This document shows positions 9,099 to 17,686 of a stretch of DNA of 64,000 nucleotides, in pieces. Each line of letters opens with the position of its first letter. Position 1 is the first letter of the stretch. Made by a program: the position numbers and the translations under genes. The DNA is from Streptomyces candidus (GTDB taxonomy: Bacteria; Actinomycetota; Actinomycetes; Streptomycetales; Streptomycetaceae), in NCBI RefSeq assembly GCF_014207445.1, contig NZ_JACHEM010000001.1:620001-684000 (forward strand), written 5' to 3'. The notes under the pieces are model-generated. The model did not search any database, was not told the origin of the DNA, and saw only the letters and a program-made list of their open reading frames with translations.

Positions 9099-9128
9099 AT
9101 CCCCCACGGACCCGCCGTCGTGGGGGAT
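9099..9128 (+). promoter_or_regulatory. Leader hairpin before the TagF fusion gene
   Basis: ATCCCCCACG and CGTGGGGGAT form a perfect 10-bp stem with a 10-nt loop, ending 24 bp before the GTG at 9153. A palindrome AGGCTAGCCT (9036-9045) lies upstream and its TAGGCT could be a -10. The hairpin is probably in the mRNA leader, so attenuation or an operator are both possible. Confidence 0.4.
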
Positions 9129-9152
9129 CAGTAATCGAAACGTATCGAGGAC

Positions 9153-12080
9153 GTGAACACAGAGGTGGCCTTGTCAAGCCCGTCTCCCTCGCCGGACAGC
9201 CTCCCGACGACCGTGACGACCGTGCCGGACATCAGCGTTGTGGTCATCGTCTACAACGATGCCGAGCGGTTGCCGACGGCCGTGCAGTCGGTCCTGGACC
9301 AGACGCTGCGCAACGTCGAGGTGATCATCGCGGACGACTGTTCCACGGACGGTTCGTACACCGTGGCCAGGAAACTCGCGGCACAACACCCCGATCGGGT
9401 CCGTGCGATCCAGCTGGAGGAGAACAGCGGCGGTTGCGGCGAGCCGCGCAACCAGGGCATCGCTGTGGCCCGCGGCCGCTATGTGATGTTCCTGGACAGC
9501 GACGACACTCTTGAACTCAACGCGTGCCGGAACATGCTGGAAGCCGCCGAGACCACCGGAGCGGACCTGGTGTCCGGGCTGTGTCTGCGCGTCCACGTCG
9601 ACAGCCGTCACGGCAAGACGACCGAGTGGTACCGCTGGCTGTACCACTCCACGCGCACGCTCGACTCCGTCGCCGAACTGCCCGACCTGCTGGTCTTTGA
9701 CACTCTGTCGACCAACAAGTGCTACCGGCGCGAATTCCTGATCGAGAGCAACCTCTCCTTCCCGAAGCGGATTCATTACGAGGACCTCCTTTTCTCCGCG
9801 CAGGCCTATCTCGCGGCTTCTCGCATCACCCTGATTCCGAATACTGTTTATTACTGGAACGTGGTCGAGAAGACCGAAAAGAAGTCAATCAGTAACCGCC
9901 GGAACGAAATCAACAATTTCGCGGACCGGGTGGAGATCCACCGGCGGATCGACGAAATCCTCAAATCCCGCGGCATGGACGACCTGAAGCTGCACAAGGA
10001 CATCAAGTTCCTGAAGCACGACCTGGTCCTTTACCTGCGCGAACTGCCGTTTCTGGACGACGACTACCGGCACGCCTTCGCCGGGATGGCCCGGGAGTAC
10101 GTGCAGTCCTTCGCCCCCGAGGCGTACAGCGAACTGCACCCGGCCCACGCCATCTGCGCGTACCTCCTCCTTCAGGAGGACTGGGACAACCTGATGCCAG
10201 CGATCGACATGCTCCTGAACCGGAGCAAGCTCGCGGTGCCACTGGTGGAGAAGGACGGCCGGATCTACTGGTGCGAGGAGCACCTGGAGGACCCGCACGC
10301 GCGCGCCCTGCTGGACGTCACGGACCTCGGTTACCACACCAAGCCGGTCGAAAAGCTGGACCTTCGCAACCGTCTGGTCAGCTACTCCGAGCGCCCCTCG
10401 GACGTCGTTGTCAGCGGTGCGGTGGTCAACCCGCTGGGCAAGGTCGGGCCGGACGCGAAGCTGTCCGCGGAGATCGTCCTCAAGGCGCGCCGCGCCGGTT
10501 TCCAGTCGTTCCGCTTCCCCGTCAGCAGTGTGCGGGTGGAGGGCGACAGGGTGTTCTGGGAAGCCACCCTTCCGCTGGCCAAGGAGCTGCGTCCGCTGGG
10601 CATCGTGGACGACGTGTGGAACGTGCGGATGCACTTGAAGGTCGACGGCAGAACGACGGTCAGCGCGATCACCGTCGGCAGCACCGACATAGAGCGCACG
10701 GGCCTGTTGACCGTCCGTCCCCGGCTGACGCGGCTGGCCGGCGACCGCATCGAGGCGGAGGTGTCCGGGCGCGGCCACCTGGCGTTCCACGTCGTGCAGC
10801 ACAGCGCGGCCTCGCAGAAGGCCCGTGCGCTGATCCGGAACAACATGGACAGCCTGCCCGCGCGGATCGCCAAGACGACGTACCGCAAGGCCCGGGACGT
10901 GCGCAAGGACCTCAACTCCGGGCCGCGCAAGATCGACGGCTACCACCGCATGATCAAGGCGCTGCCCGTCCGCAAGGGCACCGTCGTCTTCGAGAGCCAC
11001 CTGGGCAAGCAGTACAGCGACAGCCCTCGCGCCGTGTACGAGGAGCTGAAGCGGCGTGGTGCCCCGATCCACGCCATCTGGTCGTACGCGGGCGCCAAGC
11101 CGGTCGGTTTCCCGGCGGACGTCGAGCTGGTGCAGCGCTGGTCGTGGAAGTATCTGCGGGCGCTCGCCCAGGCCGAGTTCTGGGTCGACAACCAGGGCTT
11201 CCCGCTGAAGCTGCGCAAGCGTCCCGAGACGACGTACATCCAGACCTGGCACGGTTCCGCGCTCAAGCGCATGGGCTTCGACGAGCCCGGCTACCGCTTG
11301 ATGTCGGAGGGTGAGCAGGCCGCGTACCAGGCGTCACTGGACCGCTTCGACCACTTCGTGGTCCGTACGGAGCACGACGTGCGGACGCTGGCGCGTGCCT
11401 ACCGGATCCCGGAGAGCAAGCTGCTGCGCACGGGCTACCCGCGCAACGACGCCTTGGTGAAGGGCCGGGACGCGACCGAGGAGAGCCGGGAGGTCGCGGA
11501 GCTGAAGAAGCGCCTGGGCATCCGCCCGGGGCTGCCGGTCGTGCTGTACGCGCCGACGTTCCGGGCCAACGCCGGCGGCAAGGTCCGCAAATTCGAGTTC
11601 CCCTTCGACGTGGAGACGCTGGCCGAGAGGTTCGGAGACAAGTTCACGCTGTTGGTGCGCACGCACTACCTCAATCAGGTGGCGCTGCCGCCGGCGATGG
11701 CCGGACGCGTCATCAATGTGTCGGAAGAGCCGGACATCACGCCGCTGCTCCTGGCGTCGGACGCGCTGATCACGGACTACTCGTCCGTGATGTTCGACTA
11801 TGCGCTGCTGCAGCGTCCGATGATTTTCTTCGCGTACGACTGGGAGGAGTACGCGCAGGACATCCGCGGCACGTACTTCGACCTGATCGAGACGGCTCCG
11901 GGGCCGGTGGCGCGTGATGAGGAGGCGCTGTACGCGGTGCTGGAGGACCTGGACGGTGTCCGTGATCAGTACGGGCCGCAGGTGAAGGAATTCGTGGACC
12001 GGTACGGCGAGTACGACCACGGTGACGCGGCCGCGCAGATCGCGGACCGTTTCTTCGGAGGAAAGGGCGGCGCCCGGTGA
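9153..12080 (+). CDS. Fusion of GT2 glycosyltransferase and TagF-like CDP-glycerol glycerophosphotransferase
   Basis: Predicted to add glycerol phosphate (C-terminal half) and a sugar (N-terminal half) to a cell-surface teichoic-acid-like polymer at the inner membrane face. Residues about 25-340 are a family 2 glycosyltransferase: SVVVIVYNDAERLPTAV, ADDCSTDGS, MFLDSDDT. A linking beta-rich region follows (about 420-560). Residues about 610-970 match the glycerophosphotransferase family: YIQTWHGSALKRMGFDEPGY, TGYPRND, VVLYAPTFRA, VRTHYLNQ, SDALITDYSSVMFDYALL, FFAYDWEEY. At 975 residues it is much longer than TagF alone. The stop overlaps the GT4 start by 4 bp, so both are translationally coupled. 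Bases 9835-9925 have unusually A/T-rich third positions. Acceptor and donor are inferred only. Confidence 0.88.
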   Translation: MNTEVALSSPSPSPDSLPTTVTTVPDISVVVIVYNDAERLPTAVQSVLDQTLRNVEVIIADDCSTDGSYTVARKLAAQHPDRVRAIQLEENSGGCGEPRNQGIAVARGRYVMFLDSDDTLELNACRNMLEAAETTGADLVSGLCLRVHVDSRHGKTTEWYRWLYHSTRTLDSVAELPDLLVFDTLSTNKCYRREFLIESNLSFPKRIHYEDLLFSAQAYLAASRITLIPNTVYYWNVVEKTEKKSISNRRNEINNFADRVEIHRRIDEILKSRGMDDLKLHKDIKFLKHDLVLYLRELPFLDDDYRHAFAGMAREYVQSFAPEAYSELHPAHAICAYLLLQEDWDNLMPAIDMLLNRSKLAVPLVEKDGRIYWCEEHLEDPHARALLDVTDLGYHTKPVEKLDLRNRLVSYSERPSDVVVSGAVVNPLGKVGPDAKLSAEIVLKARRAGFQSFRFPVSSVRVEGDRVFWEATLPLAKELRPLGIVDDVWNVRMHLKVDGRTTVSAITVGSTDIERTGLLTVRPRLTRLAGDRIEAEVSGRGHLAFHVVQHSAASQKARALIRNNMDSLPARIAKTTYRKARDVRKDLNSGPRKIDGYHRMIKALPVRKGTVVFESHLGKQYSDSPRAVYEELKRRGAPIHAIWSYAGAKPVGFPADVELVQRWSWKYLRALAQAEFWVDNQGFPLKLRKRPETTYIQTWHGSALKRMGFDEPGYRLMSEGEQAAYQASLDRFDHFVVRTEHDVRTLARAYRIPESKLLRTGYPRNDALVKGRDATEESREVAELKKRLGIRPGLPVVLYAPTFRANAGGKVRKFEFPFDVETLAERFGDKFTLLVRTHYLNQVALPPAMAGRVINVSEEPDITPLLLASDALITDYSSVMFDYALLQRPMIFFAYDWEEYAQDIRGTYFDLIETAPGPVARDEEALYAVLEDLDGVRDQYGPQVKEFVDRYGEYDHGDAAAQIADRFFGGKGGAR

Positions 12081-13222
12081 AGCGACGCGACATCTTCTTC
12101 GTGGCCAACGAGGTCGACGAACTCGGCGGTGTGGCCCGCTGGCAGGCCCAGATGGCCGCGCTGCTGGCGGAGCGCGGCCACCGGGTGACCATTGTCGGTA
12201 TCGCGCCCTCCGAGGTTCCCATGGACCTCGGGGAGAACCCGCCGTTCAAGACGGTCACGCTGTACGACCGGCGGCCCCCGGGGCGCAAACCCGTCACGGG
12301 TGTGCGCGGCAAGGTCGACGTGGCCGCGCGGCTGCACAACTCGCGGCGTGAGGCGGGAGTGCGGGAGGCTTCGGCGAAGCTGTCCCGGATGTTCCGTACG
12401 GCCGCCCCGGGCGCGATGATCGTCGTGACCCAGGTGTGGGCGATGGAGTGGGTGGAGCTGGCGGACACCGCCGGTCATCCGGTCATCGGGATGAGCCACG
12501 AGAGCTACGAGTACTCGCGCCAGTCCTCGCGCTTCAACCGCGTCCTCAAGCACTACAAGAACGTCGACCGGCTGCTGCTGCTCACGCAGGAGGATGCCGA
12601 CATGTGGGCGGTGCGTGGACTCAACAACGTCGGTTTCATGCCGAATCCGTTGCCGATGATGCCCGAAACGGTTTCTCCGCGTTCGGAGAAGACGGTCGTG
12701 AGTATCGGGCGGCTCAGTCACCAGAAGGGCCTCGACATGATGCTCGACGCCTGGGCGGACGCCGCACCGCAGGTGCCGGGCTGGAAGTTGAAGCTGTACG
12801 GCGCGGGCGAGCTTGAGCACTCGCTCAAGAAGCAGGCTTCGGATCTGGGGCTGGACGACTCGGTCGAATGGGCCGGGCAGACCCGTGACGTGGTCGGCGC
12901 CCTGCACGGCGCTTCGGTGTTCGCGCAGTCCTCGCGCGGCGAGGGGTTCCCGCTGGCGCTGCTGGAAGCGATGGCGTGCGGGGTGCCGTGCGCGGCGTTC
13001 GACTGTGCGCCGGGTGTGCACGAGATCATCCAGGACGGCGTCGACGGGCTGCTGGCCCGTCCCGGCAACACTCCTGAGCTCGCGCGCCAGTTGGTGCGTC
13101 TGATGCAGGATCAGGAACTGCGGGACCGGATGGGTGAGGCGGCCCGGGAGAACGTTCGGCGCTACTCCCCCGAGTCGATCACGCAGCGGTGGGAAGAGCT
13201 CTTCACGTTCCTGGAGCGGTAG
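12077..13222 (+). CDS. Family 4 glycosyltransferase
   Basis: GT-B fold retaining glycosyltransferase of family GT4, transferring a sugar from a nucleotide-sugar donor, probably to the same surface polymer. The 381-residue protein starts KRRDIFFVANEVDELGGVAR (N-terminal acceptor domain), carries VVSIGRLSHQKGLDMMLDAW at the start of the C-terminal domain, and the donor-binding signature SSRGEGFPLALLEAMACGVP followed by AFDCAPGVHEIIQDG. No membrane segment. GTG start at 12077 overlaps the preceding stop (GTGA), which implies coupling with the TagF fusion. Exact sugar and linkage cannot be read from sequence. Confidence 0.9.
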   Translation: MKRRDIFFVANEVDELGGVARWQAQMAALLAERGHRVTIVGIAPSEVPMDLGENPPFKTVTLYDRRPPGRKPVTGVRGKVDVAARLHNSRREAGVREASAKLSRMFRTAAPGAMIVVTQVWAMEWVELADTAGHPVIGMSHESYEYSRQSSRFNRVLKHYKNVDRLLLLTQEDADMWAVRGLNNVGFMPNPLPMMPETVSPRSEKTVVSIGRLSHQKGLDMMLDAWADAAPQVPGWKLKLYGAGELEHSLKKQASDLGLDDSVEWAGQTRDVVGALHGASVFAQSSRGEGFPLALLEAMACGVPCAAFDCAPGVHEIIQDGVDGLLARPGNTPELARQLVRLMQDQELRDRMGEAARENVRRYSPESITQRWEELFTFLER

Positions 13223-13251
13223 CAGCACCGGCCGCTCGCACCTCAGGAGGT

Positions 13252-13282
13252 GGGCCCCTTCCGCGACGCGCGGAGGGGGCCC
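13252..13282. terminator. Bidirectional terminator between convergent glycosyltransferase genes
   Basis: Arms GGGCCCCTTCCGCG and CGCGGAGGGGGCCC pair over 14 positions with one G-T-type mismatch and a 3-nt loop. It lies 29 bp after the GT4 stop and 29 bp after the end of the convergent GT2 gene. Confidence 0.8.
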
Positions 13283-13311
13283 TTCTCTGTCCGGCTGCGT
13301 CGCCTCGCGCG

Positions 13312-14952
13312 TCAGCCCGACTTGCGCGTCAGTCTCTTGAGGCGGCGGCCCACCACGTCCAGTCCGCCCTGTAGTCCGCCGACGACGCGCACCATCAGTG
13401 CCTGTCGGGGCGTCACGTGTGCCTGGACGAGCAGGGGCCGTCCCCCGGCGAGGACGACACTGCGGCGTGCGGTGTCCGGGGTGGCGGCCCGCACCTCGGC
13501 GGGGATGCGGGAGCCGTCGGCGCACACGACGTCGGCCCGTACCCGCCAGGCCGTGAGCCGTTCGCGGTCGGCCAGGTCGCCGGCGCGGACGGAGAACCGG
13601 GCCCGCCAGGCGTCGTCGTCACTGCGCACCAGGGGCTGTTCTCGCTCCAGGGCAGGGCGGGCGTCCCGCTGTTCCGCCAGACGCAGCAGGAGGCGTTGCG
13701 GCTCCAGGGGGGCGAGCAGCCCGTGGAGTTCGGGCACCGTCACGGTGAAGGTGAGGGTGGACCCCACGGTGAGGGTGCCATTGACGGTCACCGGCAGTTT
13801 CTCGGCGGGCAGGTCGGCCAGCCCGTCGAGGAGCACTTCGGGCTGCTCGGGCGAGAGGACGGGCGTGCCGTTGCTGTTGACGTGCGTCGGAGGCAGCAGT
13901 CGGGGCGGCTGGGCGGCCAGTGCCACCACGCGCGCGAGTTCGGCCGGGGTCTGCCAGGCGAGCAGGGCGCGGGCCAGCCAGCGGGACGGGGCCTCGGCTT
14001 TTTCGTATGCCTCCTCGTCGAAGGCGGCGAGATGGGCGCGCGTGGCCTGCCACCAGTCGGTGCGGTAGGCGGCGTTGCGCTGCGGCAGTTCCCGTACGTA
14101 CATGGGCAGGTCGTAGTCGAGGAACTTGGTCTGCGCGGCGACGGCGAGTGCCTCCTGTCCCGCTTTGCGGAGCTCTTCGACGACCCGGCGGTGTGCTTCC
14201 ACACGGTGTTCCCAGTTGGCGATGGTGGCGCGGCGCAGCGAGATGGACAGGTCTGCGGCGTCGCGCCGTACGTGCCAGACGTAGACGGGGGCGGCGACGA
14301 CGGCGAGGCGGGGGGCGGCCGCGTACACCTTCGCGGTGAACACGAAGTCCTCGTAGTGGAAGGCGCCGTCGGGAAAGGCCGCGGCGTGCTGGCTGAGGAA
14401 TTCGCGCCGGTAGAGCTTGTTGACGGACAGGGTGTCGAGCAGGAATTCGGGGTGTGCGCCGATGCCGTCGAGGACGGTGCCGGGCAGGGTGGCGCCCGCG
14501 GCGGGGTCGTAGAGGGCGGGAGCCCACATCGTGTCGCGGCCTTCGGGCAGTTCGCGGCGTACGCACTGCCCGGCGACGACGTCGGTGTCCTCGGTGGCGG
14601 CGGCCAGCAGGGCGTCGACGGCGCCCGCCGGGTAGACGTCGTCGCTGTCCAGGAACATCACGTAGCGGTGTGCGGCGGCGGCGATGCCGTCGTTGCGGGG
14701 AGTGCCGCAGCCGCCGCTGTTGTCCGTGCGGTGCAGGGGCCGCACCCGGGGGTGGCGGGCGGCGAGGGCGTCGACCTGTTGGCGGGTGCCGTCCGTGGAG
14801 GCGTCGTTGACGACGATCACTTCGCCGACGGCGGTGCCCTGCGCGAGGGCGGACTCGACGGCGGTGGTGATGTGGTCGGCGTCGTTGTGGACGATGACGA
14901 CGACGCTGACTGCCGCCCCGTTCCGTGCGGGTTCCACCCTGTTGCTCCTCAT
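13312..14952 (-). CDS. Family 2 glycosyltransferase, paralogue of the TagF-fusion N-terminus
   Basis: Inverting GT-A fold glycosyltransferase. From ATG 14952 the 546-residue protein begins MRSNRVEPARNGAAVSVVVI, then VVNDASTDGTRQQVDALAAR, NSGGCGTPRNDGIAAA, MFLDSDDVYPAG, DTLSVNKLYRREFL, HYEDFVFTAKVYAAAPRL and YDLPMYVRELP. Each of these has a close counterpart, in the same order, in the first 340 residues of the TagF fusion at 9153, so the two are paralogues; this one lacks the glycerophosphotransferase half. Its C-terminal 250 residues are beta-rich (VTVNGTLTVGSTLTFTVTVP) and of unknown role. The frame stays open to 15210, but GAGGA upstream of 14952 and non-coding composition beyond it decide the start. 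Probably acts with the GT4 and TagF genes. Confidence 0.88.
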   Translation of the reverse strand: MRSNRVEPARNGAAVSVVVIVHNDADHITTAVESALAQGTAVGEVIVVNDASTDGTRQQVDALAARHPRVRPLHRTDNSGGCGTPRNDGIAAAAHRYVMFLDSDDVYPAGAVDALLAAATEDTDVVAGQCVRRELPEGRDTMWAPALYDPAAGATLPGTVLDGIGAHPEFLLDTLSVNKLYRREFLSQHAAAFPDGAFHYEDFVFTAKVYAAAPRLAVVAAPVYVWHVRRDAADLSISLRRATIANWEHRVEAHRRVVEELRKAGQEALAVAAQTKFLDYDLPMYVRELPQRNAAYRTDWWQATRAHLAAFDEEAYEKAEAPSRWLARALLAWQTPAELARVVALAAQPPRLLPPTHVNSNGTPVLSPEQPEVLLDGLADLPAEKLPVTVNGTLTVGSTLTFTVTVPELHGLLAPLEPQRLLLRLAEQRDARPALEREQPLVRSDDDAWRARFSVRAGDLADRERLTAWRVRADVVCADGSRIPAEVRAATPDTARRSVVLAGGRPLLVQAHVTPRQALMVRVVGGLQGGLDVVGRRLKRLTRKSG

Positions 14953-15311
14953 GCTGTTGCACCGGTCCTCGCGGGCTGGTTGCGGGCGCGACGTGGTCCT
15001 GCGCACAGCTCTGCGACGGCCACGGGCCTCCCAGGGTATGTCCCCGTGCGGGGCCCGGTGGAGGGCGGTGGGCCCTGTGCCGTCCGGTTCGCGGAGGGTC
15101 CGCGGCTGTCGGGCGGTGTCCGGGAAGGCCGCAGGGCCCGGCTGCCGGAGACGTCTCCGGCAGCCGGGCCCTGCGGTGGGTTCGTACGTGCGCGAGGACC
15201 CGCGTCGCACGCCTGCCGTACTACGTCCCGTGCCTCGCGTACCAGGACGCGCGTGTCCCGCTGTTCGTCGCGTGCGCCCCGTACGCGGTACGACGTCGCG
15301 CGCATCCCGTC
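14953..15311. other. 359-bp intergenic region between obg and the GT2 gene
   Basis: No convincing gene. It contains the 48-bp perfect palindrome at 15129-15176 and, near 14960, the ribosome site of the GT2 gene. The rest is GC-rich with no recognised motif. Confidence 0.7.
15129..15176 (-). terminator. 48-bp perfect palindrome, probable obg terminator
   Basis: The left arm 15129-15152 is the exact reverse complement of the right arm 15153-15176, with no spacer. In RNA this makes a stem of about 22 bp closed by a tiny loop. It lies 135 bp past the obg stop on the minus strand. Exceptionally long and perfect for a terminator; a DNA-level role (cruciform, protein site) is possible. Confidence 0.75.
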
Positions 15312-16751
15312 CTAGAAGGGTTTGAACTCGTCGTACTCCTGCTGCGAGTTGTCCCGCTCCGCGTCGCGGTCCTTGCGGCGCGTGGCCGCCGGGCGGGGCT
15401 CGTCCAGGCGGTGGTCCTCGCCGCGGCGGCCGAGCATCTCGGCGCCTGCCATGACGGTGGGCTCCCAGTCGAAGACGACGGAGTTCTCGTCGGAGCCGAT
15501 GGCGACAGCGTCGCCGGCGCGGGCGCCCGCCTTCATCAGTTGGGTTTCGACGCCGAGGCGGCTGAGGCGGTCGGCGAGGTAGCCCACCGCTTCGTCGTTG
15601 CTGAAGTCGGTCTGCTGCACCCAGCGCTCGGGCTTCTCGCCGCGCACCCGGAAGACGTTCTCTTCCTCGTCCTTGATGACGGTGAAGCCGCTGTCGTCGA
15701 CGGCCTTGGGCCGGATGACGATGCGGGTCGCCTCTTCCTGGGGCTTGCGGGCGCGCATCTTGGAGATGCCCTGCGCGAGGGCGAAGGAGAGTTCCTTCAG
15801 CCCCGTGCGGGAGACGGCGGACACTTCGAAGACCTTGTAGCCGCGGGCTTCGAGCTCCGGGCGGATCATGTCCGCGAGTTCCTTGCCGTCCGGGATGTCG
15901 ACCTTGTTGAGGACGACGAGGCGCGGACGGTCGTCCAGGCCGCCGTACAGCTTGAGTTCCTCCTCGATGACATCCAGGTCGGAGACCGGGTCGCGGTCGG
16001 ACTCCAGGGTCGCGGTGTCCAGTACGTGGACGAGGACCGAGCAGCGTTCGACGTGGCGCAGGAATTCGAGGCCGAGGCCGCGTCCTTCGCTGGCGCCGGG
16101 GATCAGGCCGGGGACGTCCGCGATGGTGTAGACGGTGGAGCCGGCCGTCACCACGCCGAGGTTGGGGACGAGGGTGGTGAACGGGTAGTCCGCGATCTTG
16201 GGCTTGGCCGCGGACAGCACGGAGATCAGCGAGGACTTGCCCGCGCTCGGGTAGCCGACCAGGGCCACGTCGGCGACGGTCTTGAGTTCCAGGACGATGT
16301 CGCGGGACTTGCCGGGCTCACCGAGCAGCGCGAAGCCGGGGGCCTTGCGGCGGGCCGAGGACAGTGCGAGGTTGCCGAGGCCGCCGCGTCCGCCTTCGCC
16401 CGCGATGAAGGTGGTGCCCTGGCCGACCATGTCGGCCAGTACGTTGCCGTCCTTGTCGAGGACGACGGTGCCGTCCGGCACGGGCAGGATCAAGTCCTGG
16501 CCGTCCTTGCCGGAGCGGTTGTCGCCTGCGCCGGGCTGGCCGTTGGTGGCCTTGCGGTGGGGGCTGTGGTGGTAGTCGAGCAGGGTGGTCACTGCTTGGT
16601 CGACGACGAGGATGATGTCGCCGCCGCGTCCGCCGTTGCCGCCGTCCGGGCCGCCGAGCGGCTTGAACTTCTCACGGTGTACGGAGGCGCAGCCGTGGCC
16701 TCCGTTACCCGCGGCGACATGCAGTTCGACGCGGTCCACGAAGGTGGTCAT
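15312..16751 (-). CDS. obg: GTPase Obg (ribosome-associated, developmental)
   Basis: Obg/CgtA GTPase, involved in late 50S ribosome assembly and stress signalling; in Streptomyces Obg is linked to onset of aerial growth. The 479-residue protein has the Gly-rich Obg fold (residues 1-160, e.g. [20 protein letters not shown]), G1 loop GYPSAGKS at 166-173, switch [22 protein letters not shown], and the C-terminal OCT domain, then an Arg/Asp/Glu-rich tail ending [11 protein letters not shown] at 16751 is unambiguous. Follows rplU and rpmA on the same strand, the usual arrangement coupling this assembly factor to 50S proteins. Confidence 0.97.
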   Translation of the reverse strand: MTTFVDRVELHVAAGNGGHGCASVHREKFKPLGGPDGGNGGRGGDIILVVDQAVTTLLDYHHSPHRKATNGQPGAGDNRSGKDGQDLILPVPDGTVVLDKDGNVLADMVGQGTTFIAGEGGRGGLGNLALSSARRKAPGFALLGEPGKSRDIVLELKTVADVALVGYPSAGKSSLISVLSAAKPKIADYPFTTLVPNLGVVTAGSTVYTIADVPGLIPGASEGRGLGLEFLRHVERCSVLVHVLDTATLESDRDPVSDLDVIEEELKLYGGLDDRPRLVVLNKVDIPDGKELADMIRPELEARGYKVFEVSAVSRTGLKELSFALAQGISKMRARKPQEEATRIVIRPKAVDDSGFTVIKDEEENVFRVRGEKPERWVQQTDFSNDEAVGYLADRLSRLGVETQLMKAGARAGDAVAIGSDENSVVFDWEPTVMAGAEMLGRRGEDHRLDEPRPAATRRKDRDAERDNSQQEYDEFKPF

Positions 16752-16799
16752 GGGTGTCCTCCAGTACAGGTCATGCGGAATGTCTACATACGTAACACG

Positions 16800-16850
16800 C
16801 CGAGGGCGGACACGCTTCCCCGTAGCCCGGGAAAGAGCGTCCGCCCTCGG
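16800..16850 (-). terminator. Hairpin between rpmA and obg
   Basis: CCGAGGGCGGAC (16800-16811) pairs perfectly with GTCCGCCCTCGG (16839-16850), leaving a 27-nt loop. It lies about 65 bp past rpmA and before obg, so it may partly terminate ribosomal protein transcription and reduce obg expression. Confidence 0.6.
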
Positions 16851-16915
16851 AACGTGCTGTGTATCGCTCAGGACCGCTCTCTCAGTGAGAGGGTCCGGAA
16901 AGAAGGCAGGCTTGT

Positions 16916-17173
16916 TCAGCCGGCGATCGGAACGATGTTCACGACCTTGCGGCCACGGTGCGTGCCGAACTCGACCGCACCGGCGGCGAGGGCGAACAGC
17001 GTGTCGTCGCCGCCACGGCCGACGCCCGTGCCCGGGTGGAAGTGGGTGCCGCGCTGGCGGACCAGGATCTCACCGGCGTTGACGGCCTGGCCGCCGAAGC
17101 GCTTGACGCCGAGCCGCTGAGCGTTGGAGTCGCGACCGTTCCGAGTGGACGATGCGCCCTTCTTGTGTGCCAT
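16916..17173 (-). CDS. rpmA: 50S ribosomal protein L27
   Basis: L27 of the large ribosomal subunit; its N-terminus reaches the peptidyl transferase centre. The 85-residue protein starts [20 protein letters not shown] and contains [40 protein letters not shown] and ends [10 protein letters not shown], all family-typical. It has the short MAHKKG start without an N-terminal extension needing removal. It follows rplU by 12 bp, so they are translated from one mRNA. Confidence 0.99.
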   Translation of the reverse strand: MAHKKGASSTRNGRDSNAQRLGVKRFGGQAVNAGEILVRQRGTHFHPGTGVGRGGDDTLFALAAGAVEFGTHRGRKVVNIVPIAG

Positions 17174-17185
17174 GTCTCAGTCCCT

Positions 17186-17506
17186 TTACTTCGCAGCCGT
17201 GGGGATACCGGTGACCTTGATCGCCGTGTACTGCTGGCGGTGACCCTGGCGACGGCGGTAACCGGTCTTGTTCTTGTAGCGGAGAATGTCGATCTTCTCG
17301 CCCTTGTGGTGGTCCACGACCTCGGCCGTGACCTTGATCCCGGCCAGGACCCACGGGTCGCTGGTGACGGAGTCGCCGTCGACAACGAGCAGAGTCGAAA
17401 GCTCGACCGTGTCGCCAACCTTGGCAGTGGAAATCTTGTCAACCTCAACGATGTCGTCGACAGCAACCTTGTGCTGGCGACCACCGCTGCGCACGATGGC
17501 GTACAC
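17186..17506 (-). CDS. rplU: 50S ribosomal protein L21
   Basis: L21 of the large subunit, 106 residues as usual: [20 protein letters not shown], then [17 protein letters not shown] and [20 protein letters not shown] near the end. Start is GTG at 17506; sequence upstream is in frame but not part of the family. First gene of the rplU-rpmA-obg unit. The leader between the promoter at about 17652-17680 and the start is about 140 nt, long enough for autogenous control, but no known leader RNA was recognised. Confidence 0.98.
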   Translation of the reverse strand: MYAIVRSGGRQHKVAVDDIVEVDKISTAKVGDTVELSTLLVVDGDSVTSDPWVLAGIKVTAEVVDHHKGEKIDILRYKNKTGYRRRQGHRQQYTAIKVTGIPTAAK

Positions 17507-17651
17507 GCGGATCTCACTCTCACTCGAAGACGGGACCCCTGATGCCAGCCGCTTCCGGCGCGAACAGGACGAGCGGCCTCTCCCGTGCGCACCGAAGTGG
17601 CCCGGGAGGGGGTTGCTCAGGGGTTTGGCGCACAAAAGACGCCGACGGTCA

Positions 17652-17680
17652 AAGTTACGGGACCTCGACCGGTGGGTCAA
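17652..17680 (-). promoter_or_regulatory. Promoter of rplU-rpmA-obg
   Basis: On the minus strand TTGACC (17680-17675), a 17-bp spacer and TAACTT (17657-17652). This matches the vegetative sigma factor consensus well for Streptomyces. It lies 7 bp past the stop of the upstream dehydrogenase, marking it as a fresh transcription start. Confidence 0.65.
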
Positions 17681-17686
17681 ACCGGG

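Noticed and set aside
14953..15210. An 86-residue N-terminal extension of the GT2 protein
   Set aside because: Residues are Arg/Pro/Thr-rich, cross the 48-bp palindrome, and a ribosome site supports the later ATG at 14952.
14925..17120. A 731-residue open frame on the + strand opposite obg and rpmA
   Set aside because: Antisense shadow; its Val/Gly/Asp-rich run mirrors the third-position GC of Obg.
17507..17651. A known L21 leader RNA or riboswitch in the rplU leader
   Set aside because: Leader length is suitable, but no conserved structure could be recognised by eye; needs a covariance model search.
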